The position numbers and the translations under genes were made by a program. Shown one piece after another: positions 1 through 8,756 of a stretch of 31,035 bases of DNA; within the stretch, counting starts at the first letter, position 1; each line of letters opens with the position of its first letter. Where the stretch lies: positions 913,717-944,751 of the forward strand of contig BFEA01000083.1 in the NCBI GenBank assembly GCA_003427395.1, read 5' to 3'. The notes beneath the pieces were generated by a model. The model saw nothing but the letters and a program-made list of their open reading frames with translations. It searched no databases and was not told the DNA's origin. The DNA comes from Chara braunii (Eukaryota > Streptophyta > Charophyceae > Charales > Characeae).

Positions 1-480
1 CATACATGCATCAAGGACAACCAAAAGATGAGTTTGGAAGCAATGTAGCAAGGGGACAGTTCACGGAAGTATCCCGGAATGAATCGCAACACATACATGC
101 ATCAAGGACAGCCAAACGATGAGTTTGGAAGCAATTTAGCAAGGGGAAAGTTCACGGAAGTATCCCGGAATGAATCGCAACACATACATCTATCAAAGAC
201 AACCAAAAGATGAGTTTGGAAGCAATCTAGCAAGGGGAAAGTTCAGGGAAGTATCCCGGAATGAATCGCAACACATACATGCATCAAGGACAGCCAAAAG
301 ATGAGTTTGGAGACATTCTAGCAAGGGGAAAGTTCACGGAAGTATCCCGGAATGAATCGCAACACATACATGTATCAAAGACAGCCAAAATATGAGTTTA
401 GGAGCAATCTATCAAGAGGAAACTTCACTGAAGTATCCCGGAATGAATCACAACACAAACAAGCATAAAAATCAGCCAAA
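1..480. repeat. 91-bp satellite A, end of an array (about 5 copies)
   Basis: The marker catacatgcatcaagg recurs at 1, 92 and 183, so the period is 91 bp. Units carry the conserved blocks gagtttggaagcaat, agcaagggga and gttcacggaagtatcccgg. The array is cut by the window start and becomes divergent from about 391 onward, just before the GAA tract. The same satellite forms the large array at 18838-25795. Short open frames here are by-products of the repeat. Confidence 0.95.
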
Positions 481-514
481 AATTAAAGTTTTTGAGAGGT
501 GGTCTAAGCTAGAG

Positions 515-664
515 GAAGGAGAAGAAGATGAAGAAGGAGGGGGAGAAGAAGGAGAAGAAGAAGAAGAAGAAAGGAAGAAGAAGAAGAGGAAGAAGAAGAA
601 GAGGAAGAAGAAGGAGAAGAAAAAGAAGAAGAAGAAGAAGAAGAAGAAGAAGAAGAAGAAGAAA
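515..664. repeat. GAA/GGA microsatellite
   Basis: About 150 bp of almost pure purine made of GAA, GAAGAG and GGA units. It is entered through the sequence ggtctaagctagaggaagg, which is also found at the right-hand copy near 25802. The Glu/Lys-rich open frame across it is a translation of the microsatellite and is not supported as a gene. Confidence 0.93.
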
Positions 665-915
665 CTCCTAGAGTATGGTTCCCTTTCCTCCCAAGCTCTC
701 CCCTCCTCCTTTCAGGCTATGGCAAACTCCTACCACCAGGGCTATGGAGTCCTTCCCTCTAGGAGGGCTAAGGGGACCCCTTCTAGCCTCTCCTTCTACC
801 TCACAGCCTGAGGGCTATGACGGACCACTCTCCTTGCCTCCTTCTAGCCTCTAGGCCTTCTTCCTCAGCCCTATCACCATAGCCAGGCTCCAGGCTAGCT
901 CCGACTCTCACTCCC
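665..915. repeat. C/T-rich block, left copy of a ~250-bp direct repeat
   Basis: Starts at ctcctagagtatggttccc and runs to ggctagctccgactctcac. It is nearly identical to 26016-26262, with a handful of substitutions. Both copies follow the 91-bp satellite and a GAA tract in the same order and orientation, so they belong to a duplicated junction. Similarity fades after about 915, where the left copy continues into unrelated sequence. Confidence 0.9.
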
Positions 916-1345
916 GTGCTCAACTTCACTAGGACTCTCTCATGGACTCATTTTGGCAGCATGGGCTCCTCTTATGCTCAAACGAGGGTGGCGGCCTGCA
1001 CCTCCAACTTATATAGGCTAAAACTGGTGCACCGCCCAACCCCTAGGCCTCTCCAAGTGCCCCTAGGTGGACCGAGGTTCCAAATTTGAGCCCTTTACTT
1101 CAATTTTCAATTTTCTGATGTATCCGGTCCAAACCTTGGACCAAATACTTAGTTTTGTCTTCTTCCTCTCTTTGTTTTCCCTCCGTTTGCTGCCACCTCA
1201 TTCCGGAGCTAGCCGTTTTGTGTCAGCCCACAAAAAACGGCTAGATCTCCGCCTCCACAAGATCAGATCTCAGATCTATGGCCCAAATAAAAACTGGTGA
1301 ACTCACATCAACATTTTTCCTTATTTTTGCTGCTTAAATTCAGAT

Positions 1346-1384
1346 ATTGCAGAGATAATGCCCCAAGGGCCATATCTCTGCAAT
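1346..1384. repeat. Near-perfect hairpin, 12-bp stem
   Basis: attgcagagata (1346-1357) pairs perfectly with tatctctgcaat (1373-1384). The 15-base loop atgccccaagggcca contains a further gccc/gggc pairing. It lies in non-coding sequence with no adjacent T-run that would suggest a terminator. It could be a small inverted-repeat element or chance, and its role is unknown. Confidence 0.75.
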
Positions 1385-2229
1385 CAGGGATGTCCTCCTA
1401 GGATCTAAAAGGGATGAGGTCATCATTGAGACCGGCCAGTCCCTACTGCTACAGTCCGAACCTGGCGGCACATTTTCCTCCACCCATTCCTTCTCCCTTG
1501 TCTCACCCTCCCCCTTTTTCTCCCATTTTTCCCTCTTTTTCTTTTTTATTTCTGTTGGGACAAGTGTCCAGCAACCATTTCTCCTCTTTCTTGCTGTTGG
1601 ACCCTACCCAAGGTCTGATTTTGCAGCCGGCATGTGGCTGTTATACCTCGGACTGCAGTAGTGGCACCCCCAAGGTCCTAGGGGGCTCCATTTGGCTGCC
1701 GCCACTTCCAGTTTGAGGCCCCCTTGCTCCGATTTTCTTTGGCCAGCCATTTCTTCACGTGGAGCCCTCGAAACTTTGTTTTTCTTGGCCTGGCTGGTCC
1801 GGAATAACCCGGACTGCTGGCCGGGCCACCTCACTGCCGCTACTCCCTCTTCTCCTCCCCCTTGGCACCTCCCGTCGGCGCTTGTCGCGGTGGTACTTAA
1901 TATTTTCGTCCCGGACCCCGGCCCGGACAGCGCCGCCCCCCTCGATATTATTTTACTTTTATTGTCATCATACCTGATCCTGGTTCCCCTTGGGTCATCC
2001 CAGATACCCTCCGTCTTTCCCGCGTCACTCCCGCCTCTTCCATTCTGCCGACAATTCCTGTCGACGCCCGACTTCTCCCAATCCTCCTATTACTCTTAGT
2101 TCATACCGTTCCTCCGGCGTCATCCGGGGTGACGACCCATTTTTCGTTGGGTCATCATGCGTCCCCATCGTTAAGTCGTCAATTATTCCGCCGACGGCTC
2201 CCGACTCTCAGTCCCATCAGTGGCTCGTG

Positions 2230-2520
2230 ATACTCAGTCCCGTTGGTGGCTCCCGACACTTTGTCCCATCGGTACCTGTCCCGCCGGCGGTTCCGCTGGT
2301 ACCGCAATATTTGCCTAGTCCCCCACGGTTCCTGTCACTAGTCCCGTGCTGGTACCACATTTCTGCCTGGTCCCACGGGGTCCCCGACACTTTGTTCCGC
2401 CGGCACTACGTCTTCTCTTCGTCTTACGTGGTCCTAGACACTTTGTTCCGCCAACACCACATCGTCCCACGGTCCCGCGTGGTTTCGGTCGCTTTGTCCC
2501 GTCGGCACCATTCTTCCTCC
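2230..2520. repeat. 51-bp tandem repeat in C-rich, LTR-like sequence
   Basis: The motif gacactttgttccgcc occurs at 2386 and 2437, with a variant gtcgctttgtcccg at 2488, giving a 51-bp step. A more distant copy lies at 2255. Because 51 is divisible by three, the minus strand shows a 17-residue repeat around GGTKC.GPR in a 142-codon open frame. I do not regard that frame as a supported gene. This is more likely an LTR-internal repeat. Confidence 0.7.
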
Positions 2521-2918
2521 TGATGTTTCCTGACATCTCTCCGCCCCACGACGGTCTCCTTCCCTTGTTCCCTTTGCATCCGCACACCGCCCCTTTTTCG
2601 GGCGTTGGTCCCAGATTAGTCAGTGGCCCACCTGACCCGGCTACCCCTTTCTCATGCCGGCACCCCACGTCCGATGGGACCCGCGTGCGTCCTATGTCAT
2701 CACTATTTCCTTGCGGTTCTCTGCCGCCTCCCGTTGTCTTCAATTCCTACCTGGTTCATTGGTCCTAACGACTTCAAGCAGCCTCTGGATTCCTCGTGCC
2801 TGCGCGTGTGCCTTGATCCTCCCATCCTCCTTGCACCCGGTTTCCTCTGTCGTGCACAAATCGGCCATATATAGTATCTCGAGTGGTGGGAAGTCATTCG
2901 GGACTCACCAGTCCCGAC

Positions 2919-2953
2919 ATATTCCCCCCACTCATTCGCGATGCCTCATCGCG
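2919..2953 (-). mobile_element. Retrotransposon 3' end: hairpin, polypurine tract, LTR start (module 1)
   Basis: On the minus strand a perfect 7-bp stem (cgcgatg, 3-base loop, catcgcg; 2937-2953) is followed by the purine tract gagtggggggaa (2922-2933), then tgtcgggactggtgagtccc from 2919. A polypurine tract just before a TG- terminus is the standard plus-strand priming site and LTR boundary of LTR retrotransposons. The same stem and tract recur at 4199-4235. The matching 5' LTR and primer-binding site were not found, so the element cannot be delimited. Confidence 0.68.
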
Positions 2954-3028
2954 CACCAATCCATAGTTAGTGGGGATTTTGGAGTGATAGACAGACGGAG
3001 AGGGGGGGGGGCGGGGTGAGATGGTTAG

Positions 3029-3840
3029 TTAGCTTGTCAGGGTTCTCTTTGTCTTTTCCCATTCTTTTCTCGGGTCTTTCTTTAAATTTTCGCCCCTTGG
3101 GGCGGGGGAGGGTATGGGGGAGTCAAGGTTCTTCTTCGGCTTCTCTTTTCTCCCACAGCTTAAACCAGGTTGCTCATTTCCGTCATAACTCTGCCTCGTT
3201 ATATTTCCCTCAATCGCGACACGACCTTCCTCTTCTGTCAACTCTGTATACCCAGCACGGTAACCCATAATTCTTTCGACTTCAGTAACATGAAGCATAC
3301 GAGACTCTCCTTGCTTCATGCACTTACCTACTAGCATGCTGGCTTTATTCCCAGGGTGACAATTTATTGTCATGACACAATTGGTTTTCTCATTATATGC
3401 CTTGGCATTGTTGATAACAAATTGTAGGCAAGTTTTCGGATGTGACTCAATGTCAGGCATTTGCTTCGGAAGGGGAATGTTTGTCCAGTACAACCGTCGC
3501 CTTTGCTGCGGTGCTACCCAATTCGAATCAATGAACACAGGCACAACTCCCCTAAGTGCTTCGTAATCTCAAATCTATCTTCCCATTTCATTGAGAAAAC
3601 ATTCTCGAGCAGGCGCTATTTTGGTTTCGTCTCCTTCATTACTCTTACAAGCAATCCGCTCTTCATGTTTTCAATACAACTTTCCCCTTCCCGAGGCTCA
3701 GGCTTAGCCAAATCCACATGCATTTTCCCGGGTTGTTTTCTCCGACTTTTCTCAGGTCCTGCCAATTCCGCATGCATATCATCCTCTGTCCATTCCTGCC
3801 TTTTGCTTAATTGACTTTCCATGTGCAAAGCTTGGCTCAT
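3029..3840 (-). pseudogene. Broken DNMT3-like cytosine-C5 DNA methyltransferase, C-terminal part
   Basis: The minus strand encodes the C-terminal half of a C5-methyltransferase fold. In order: LLENVFSMKW (ENV motif VI, about 3598-3606), PVFIDSNWVAPQQRRRLYW (motif VIII region, about 3490-3540), TINCHPGNKASM (motif IX-like) and TEVERIMGYRAGYTE (matching the TEMERVFGFP.HYT block of DNMT3 proteins). The N-terminal SAM-binding motif and the Pro-Cys catalytic loop are not recognisable; upstream sequence reads as a charged linker. The gene is broken: an in-frame TAG at 3616-3618 lies just before the ENV motif, and a frameshift at a G4 run (about 3547-3551) separates motif VI from motif VIII. The last ~55 residues are Lys/Pro-rich and may be read-through. 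It lies just 5' (minus strand) of a polypurine tract/LTR boundary, which suggests retrotransposon cargo. DRM-type or bacterial-type methyltransferases fit the motif order or spelling less well. Confidence 0.72.
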
Positions 3841-3860
3841 TCCTTGTACATTTATTTTCT

Positions 3861-4175
3861 AGACGCCTTGTCAGGCCTCCTTCTCAAGTCCATACAAGCC
3901 AATTACTCATCTATTTCCCATCCTGTCAGTCCTTTTTTTTTTAGGTCTATGCAAAGTCAATCATGCCAATCTTTTCTTCCCCAGTCATCTTGCCGGACCC
4001 TTTTCTCAAGATCGCATTTATCACTTGCTCAAGTCCTTTCTGTTCTAGGCGTCCTACCAGGCCCCCTTTTCTCAGGCCCATGCAGACTCAATCACAAGTT
4101 TCTTTCTTTCCAGGCGTCTTGCCAGACCCTTTTTTCTCGGATCCTTACAAAACCCAATTACAAGTCTTTTTCCGT
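3861..4175. repeat. Degenerate 55-67-bp tandem repeat
   Basis: About five diverged units share a core like aggcgtcttgccagaccctttt followed by tctcaggcccatgcagactcaat. Unit starts lie near 3861, 3918, 3983, 4047 and 4112. The block lies directly after the second LTR start (minus-strand sense) and may be LTR-internal. No protein was recognised across it. Confidence 0.65.
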
Positions 4176-4198
4176 GCGTATTTATTGGTAGATAGCAC

Positions 4199-4235
4199 AC
4201 CTTCCCCCCACTCAAAACGCGATGTCCCCATCGCG
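4199..4235 (-). mobile_element. Retrotransposon 3' end: hairpin, polypurine tract, LTR start (module 2)
   Basis: On the minus strand the same 7-bp stem as module 1 (cgcgatg/catcgcg, 4218-4224 and 4229-4235, loop of 4 instead of 3) precedes the same 12-base tract gagtggggggaa (4202-4213) and then tgtgctatctacc from 4199. The sequence after the TG differs from module 1, so the two probably end different elements. Just before the tract, a minus-strand frame reads SEDQSRDGDIAF then stop, which resembles the charged tail that often ends gypsy polyproteins. That reading is tentative. Confidence 0.65.
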
Positions 4236-5391
4236 CGACTGGTCCTCACTTGGAGGAACGAGACCTTTGGCCCGCCGACTGAGTCAAGGACGTAAGCCCA
4301 CTCGCTTCACAAAGGAGGGGTGATCATTTCCTCCCCAGCGGGTGGCGCCTCATCCTTCCACTTAGTCCGATATTTCTTCTCTTACGTGGCAAGCACCAAT
4401 ACTGAGGTTCCTCCTCACGTCTGGCAGGCAGGTCCAATCCAAGCCTTCCAGGGCCTTGTCTAGTCGTAAGTGCGTTCCTCGCGAATCGTTCCTCCCGAGT
4501 GGTAATTTTCTGGATTCCGGCCTCTTCATTTTAAGAGAGATGGGGCTCTCAATTAGTCCGCGAGTGCAGTTACGAAGACCTCGCAATTAGTCCCGAAACG
4601 GTTGTAATGTACTGGCAGGGTAGTGTCAATGCCACGTGGTGGTGACGGACTCCACCCGGTACCTCGCCCAGCCTCTCCCCTTGGACAGTGCCGCCCAACT
4701 TAGCGCGGACAGCCGTGGTCCGATCCAAACGACCATGGCACCCCTCTATGATATAGCATGTGGTTGGAGAGTAGCAAAATAGACTAGATGAAAATGACTC
4801 TCTCCCCCATTTGGCCCTCTCGCCCTTTGACGTTTAGGCATTCAACAGGAGGCGCAATTTGAACTCCCCGACTAGAGCTCGTTGTCGGAGGTGGTTCCGA
4901 ACGTCCCGCACCGATCCAAGTGGTAGGTGCTTTGGTCCTTTAACCCTCATCCTCTTGTAAGGGGAATAGGTCGCGCTGAGATTTTTCCCTTTAAGGGATA
5001 GAGGTCTTGGGGTCGCGGTGCATGCACCGGTATCCCCCTCTTGCTGAGGCCACAGACTGGAAGAAAAGAGAAATTTCATTTCAATGCTCTTTCCAAGTCC
5101 ATTTCAAATTGCTTAGGGTCCCTTGTTTATGCAGTGCAATTTTCAATACTCAATCCAATTCCAATGCTCACTCTCACTCGCATGCTCAATCCCAGTCCAA
5201 TGCTCAATCTCAGTCCAATGCTCAATGCAATATCTCTTCCAAGGCTGAGTCTCATAGAATGGGACCACCGCTTGAGAAAGGAAGGAGGGACGCGACCGGA
5301 CCTCAAACAGCGAAAGGGCATCAAAACGAGCGATGCGACGTGAGGACCAGAGGTTGTGAGGACGAGGATAGTTGAGGACAAGAAACGGGAA

Positions 5392-5394
<3 letters not shown>
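4236..5394. other. No recognisable gene; possible decayed element interior
   Basis: By position this should be the 3' interior of the element ending at module 2, where a pol would lie. I could not recognise protease, reverse transcriptase, RNase H or integrase motifs in any frame. Open frames are short (81 codons or fewer on the minus strand) and unlike known families. It contains the 18-bp repeat at 5165-5230. Confidence 0.45.
5165..5230. repeat. 18-bp short tandem repeat
   Basis: tgctcaatcccagtccaa begins at 5183 and tgctcaatctcagtccaa at 5201, with a partial copy at 5219. A diverged copy (tgctcactctcactcgca) precedes them. Six-codon repeats appear in all frames and carry no sign of selection that I can see. 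Confidence 0.85.
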
Positions 5395-5423
<29 letters not shown>

Positions 5424-5447
5424 NAAAAAAAAAAAAAAAAAAAAAAA
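5395..5447. repeat. 53-base poly(A) tract with one ambiguous base
   Basis: Uninterrupted A from 5395 to 5447 except an N at 5424. It could be the tail of a reverse-transcribed insertion in plus orientation or a homopolymer. No target-site duplication or adjacent LINE/SINE body was recognised. Length is unreliable because of the N. Confidence 0.9.
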
Positions 5448-6739
5448 GGTTTGAGGGGATCATCGCCAAGCTATCGAATCGGATACTTATTGCGAGAGAA
5501 AGGCGGAGGAAGTAGCCAAGTTGGAAGAGGGAAGGAGGACCTTAGGTTGATAACTGTAAGGGAACATTACAAAGTGGCATAAAGATTTTTGACAATTACG
5601 CAGCCAGTGGTTTTATCAATGGATTAATGTAATACCTGGGCCATCAGGGTCGAGAGAGAGATGAGGAGGGGCGAGTCGGTCACAGTGTCGACTTTCCACG
5701 ACGGAAGAACGCTTGAGATGTCCGCAAAAAGGAAATGATAGATGTTCTCGCTTATAAGTATGGCTGGGGTACGCCCCGCAATTAAAGGAACTTAGAGAGG
5801 TTAGGGGACCAGGGACCAAGAAGGAAAATTGAGCCGCGACAAGAGAAGCTTTGTATACAGGTTGTATGTGGGATAGAAGAAGGTCAATTAGTCATCTCGG
5901 TCGTTTCTTGGGGGTGTGGTTTAGATTATGCAAACTTTGACAAAGGCAAAATAGGTTGATGTCGATCTCTAGATGCTACCTCTTGCGCAAGTTTATGCTG
6001 AAAATATTAAGTACTGGCTGGGACATTGGGATAAGGACTGGTGACAACAAGAGAGAATAGGCAGGATGTGAGTTTGACAAATGCATGCTAGAAATGTTGG
6101 CGGTAGGGCTTGGCCAGTGGGAATCAGACCGTCAAAACAAAATGAGGCAGGCACTAGTCGGGACTTAGTACGGATGAGCAAGTTTTTGAGTCACCTTTTG
6201 TTGACAGACTACCCTGAAAGGTTTCTGCAAAGACAAGGGTTGACGGGAAACATTGGTGTGAGACTAGCCATGGCGGTTGTATTACGACTCCTGGGAAAAA
6301 CTAAGATCGTATTTTGAAAAGAGGCAATGAAATTTGGTTCGTTGAGGACAGCAAGACATTAAACGTTGGTCGAACACGAGAGAGGTTAGGGGACCTATGG
6401 GTAAAGAGGCACGTGGAACCTCTTCCCTAGGAGCCTAATCGAACCAGTTACAAACAATTTCACAAGCAATGAAAGGGCATGAGAAGCCAGATAAAGTAAA
6501 TATGGATTAGACAAATATTCTCTGCAATGGTTGAACGACCGGGCAGGTTAGTGCTGCTTGGGGCCGAGAGCCTCAAATTGAGTACTAGACGCTAAGTCGG
6601 GTGTATGAGTAGGACATGAAAATGATGATGGGCACAAGGCAGAAGGGAGAAAGCATGCGTAAAAAACTCGAGATAATGGCCACCTTCTAAACCCTGAGAC
6701 GAGAATAGGATCCGTGTCCTCGAGGCCCACCCCCTCGGG
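5448..6739. other. No gene recognised (about 1.3 kb)
   Basis: Only short open frames interrupted by stops. A plus-strand stretch near 5695-5800 reads fragments such as KKEMIDVLAYKYGWGTPRN, and 6081-6317 is a 78-codon open frame. Neither resembles a family I know. This may be decayed coding sequence of a mobile element, but I cannot show it. Confidence 0.4.
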
Positions 6740-6950
6740 CGCTAACATTGCAATGAACAAGGATGACCCTAACCAGGCTGTCCAATTGAAATGGACAAGT
6801 ATGACCCTAACCAGGTTGTCCAATTGGAATGGATAAGGATGGTCCTAACCAGGCTGTCCGATTGCAATGGATAAGAATGATCCTAACCAAGATGTTCGAC
6901 TTGAAACTGGAAAGAGCGACCCTCACCAGGTTGTTCGGAATGGCCCCTGA
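6740..6950. repeat. 38-bp minisatellite (about 5 copies)
   Basis: The core gaccctaaccaggctgtcc starts at 6765, 6803, 6841 and 6879, with a last diverged copy at 6918. The step is 38 bp, then 39. It lies immediately downstream (minus-strand sense) of the degenerate gag. Confidence 0.88.
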
Positions 6951-7009
6951 CAAGGGTCATTCTTTAGAATTGGCACTTGGGTCCCCTTGCATGACTGCTT
7001 GAGATGCAT

Positions 7010-7140
7010 GATATTGGAAGAGCTGAGCCTTGGAAAAGATATTGGAAGAGCTGAGCCTTGGAAAAAATATTGGACGAGCTGAGCCTTGGAAAAGATATTG
7101 GAAGAGCTGAGTTTGTAAAAAGACATTGGGAAGAGCTGAA
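7010..7140. repeat. 28-bp tandem repeat (5 copies)
   Basis: atattggaagagctgagccttggaaaa starts at 7011, 7039, 7067 and 7095, and a variant (acattggg) at 7123. The step is 28 bp. As 28 is not divisible by three, the minus-strand frame of the degenerate gag reads it as changing Gln/Phe/Leu-rich text. Confidence 0.92.
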
Positions 7141-7141
7141 C

Positions 7142-7394
7142 TTTCCTTCGACGGATCTCTCCGACCGGTTCGGCGCTCGGGTCTTGGAGCTAGGGCTTCT
7201 TGGGGCACCAACGGAGTTCGAGATACCCGGGTTCCCACCACCTGGAGGGTATCCCCCATCAAGGTGCAATATCGACATGATTCCTTCGAAGGATCTCTCC
7301 GACCGGTTCGGCGTTCGGGTCTTGGAGCTAGGGCTTCTTGGGGCACCAACGGAGTTCGAGATACGCGGGTTTGCACCACCTGGAGGGTATCCCC
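7142..7394. repeat. 138-bp tandem duplication inside degenerate gag
   Basis: ggatctctccgaccggttcgg occurs at 7153 and 7291, and the two copies stay almost identical to cctggagggtatccc. A 138-bp step is 46 codons, so the minus-strand frame is preserved. The duplication junction falls inside the zinc knuckle. High identity suggests a recent event. Confidence 0.95.
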
Positions 7395-7438
7395 TATCCT
7401 TTCCCTCCGGTTGTCTGCCCCTTCGCCTTGATCGTGCA

Positions 7439-7576
7439 GCTCCTTCGACCCCGTTTTCACTCCGTACCCAATTGTTTCTAGGACCTTAGACTTTTCGTAG
7501 TTTCGCTGCTCCTTCGACCCCCTTTTCACTCCGTACCCAGTTGTTTCTAGGACCTCAGACTTTTCGTAGTTTCGCT
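7439..7576. repeat. 69-bp tandem duplication inside degenerate gag
   Basis: gctccttcgaccc begins at 7439 and 7508. The copies differ at only a few bases. The 69-bp step is 23 codons, so the minus-strand reading frame (QRNYEKS.VLET.GYGVK.G) is kept. Confidence 0.95.
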
Positions 7577-8237
7577 GGCGACTTTCTGTCCTGACACCCC
7601 TTTCTTGGTTGAGATAGACTGTCAGTTTCTCCCTTAGGTCCCACAGGTCACTATAGTCTTCGTTTGACAAGGATTGTCCCCCTGTCTCCTGACTCATTCC
7701 ACAGTGTGTTCCTCGCTCCTTTATTTCCTTTGTGGTCCCTACCTCGAAGGGTCGCACCTCTCCCTTTTCTCCAGCGTTTCCACCCTTTCCCCAATCACCG
7801 GGTTTCCCAATCATGTGCTTTTGTTGCGTCTCACCCTGACATTCATCATTATACAACTCATTGTCATTCTCAACCTCGATATCCCTTATCATTTTTTCAA
7901 TTACACCAGCCTTGTAAGTTGCTACCATATGTTCTACTTCCTTGAGTCTTCGTAGGGCATCCGCTACCTTCTTTTTCTTTGTCACTCCACCCACCGAGGT
8001 CTGTGACTCTTCCGTATTTCTGACTACGGTTGGCCTCATTCCCCGAGATTCTGCAGGCCTCCTCCCGGTATGACTCCCTTTTTCCAAAATCCCCCTCGCA
8101 TTGTCTTTGACCCCCTAACTGTTGAACCGTCGGTTGGCATTTATGCTACCGTCTTGTTCCCCCGGATTCCGACCATCCATGTTGCCTATCCGGTCACGTT
8201 TATTCCTCTGGCCCCTTCGGTTGCTTGCGACGTCCAT

Positions 8238-8756
8238 AGCGTATCAGACCTGCATGCCATACAATCGAAGGAAGGATAACTTGCTTTAGACTCTACCTCT
8301 CACAATTTTCCTATCGCTGTCAGTTCCAGAGATGTTATCGTTTTCAAATCAGCTTAATCCTTGTCCTCTCGCTTCCTTGTGCACTTTAGGGTTCTCCCTA
8401 CCCTATATATTTTCTCGCCCTCTACCTGTCTTACTGTTTTGATGGTCTCTCTTACCAGTGTCACAAGCAGGACAGACAAGCAGAACCGCTTATTCCCCCA
8501 TTTCGGACACCCATGCTTTGCTTGATTCCGGTTGCCCGCTGGTTGATACCTTATCTCGACTTCCTATGAATTTTTCATCACGCCTTGGCCCCTAAGAGTT
8601 ACGAAACCCTTTCGGCCCCTCGAATTTCGCCAAGACGTCATCCCGGTGGTTCTTGCAACAAAAGCGCACACGCGAGGCGCCCCCTTTCTATACTTAACGA
8701 ATCACTTATATACCGACGTATATACTATGTATGCTACACTAGTCTGACTATCCGCC
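8238..8756. other. Spacer between the two gag copies; no gene seen
   Basis: In a gypsy element the protease/reverse transcriptase would follow gag here on the minus strand. The minus strand has frequent stops and shows no DTG/DSG protease motif or reverse-transcriptase motif. Nothing else is recognisable. Confidence 0.55.

Larger units (their letters stand above)
916..2918. other. No recognisable gene; C-rich, right part probably an LTR
   Basis: About 2 kb of C/T-rich sequence in which I found no convincing protein. The open frames are Pro/Ser-rich and look compositional. A hairpin lies at 1346-1384 and 51-bp repeats at 2230-2520. The right end abuts a polypurine tract and TG start at 2919-2953, so the right part probably belongs to a minus-strand LTR. 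Its far edge could not be located because no second LTR copy was found. An AT-rich TATA-like stretch (ccatatatag) lies at about 2867-2876. Confidence 0.5.
6957..8237 (-). pseudogene. Degenerate gag paralogue with internal deletion and tandem duplications
   Basis: The frame probably begins at the ATG at 8237 (MDVASNRRG), with an in-frame TAG near 8120, then stays open to 6957. It matches the intact gag at 8757-10544 in two places: the Lys-rich coiled-coil start (KVADALRRLKEVEHMVATYK versus KVSDARRKLAEIEKRTAEYK) with its following DLWDLREKL, and the segment before the zinc knuckle (VSRTPLVPQEAL...GRRDPSKESCRYCTLMG). The roughly 170-residue capsid-like middle of the intact copy is missing. The knuckle is cut after CX2C: its His and last Cys are replaced by the start of a tandem copy. 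Two in-frame duplications (23 and 46 codons) and a 28-bp repeat array fill the rest. The C-terminal Phe/Gln-rich tail is a translation of the 28-bp repeat. It cannot make a normal Gag. Confidence 0.75.

Noticed and set aside
392-811. 139-codon Glu/Lys-rich open frame
   Set aside because: It is a translation of satellite A, the GAA microsatellite and the C/T block; there is no independent coding signal.
1-915. The duplicated C/T block as a pair of LTRs bounding a ~25-kb element
   Set aside because: The copies begin inside satellite and microsatellite sequence, lack TG...CA ends, and have no primer-binding site or polypurine tract beside them.
2315-2743. 142-codon Gly/Arg/Lys-rich minus-strand frame
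   Set aside because: It follows the 51-bp repeat in probable LTR sequence; composition and repetition explain the open frame.
5395-5447. Poly(A) tract as a retrogene or LINE tail
   Set aside because: No retrogene body, reverse transcriptase or target-site duplication was recognised next to it, so only the homopolymer is reported.
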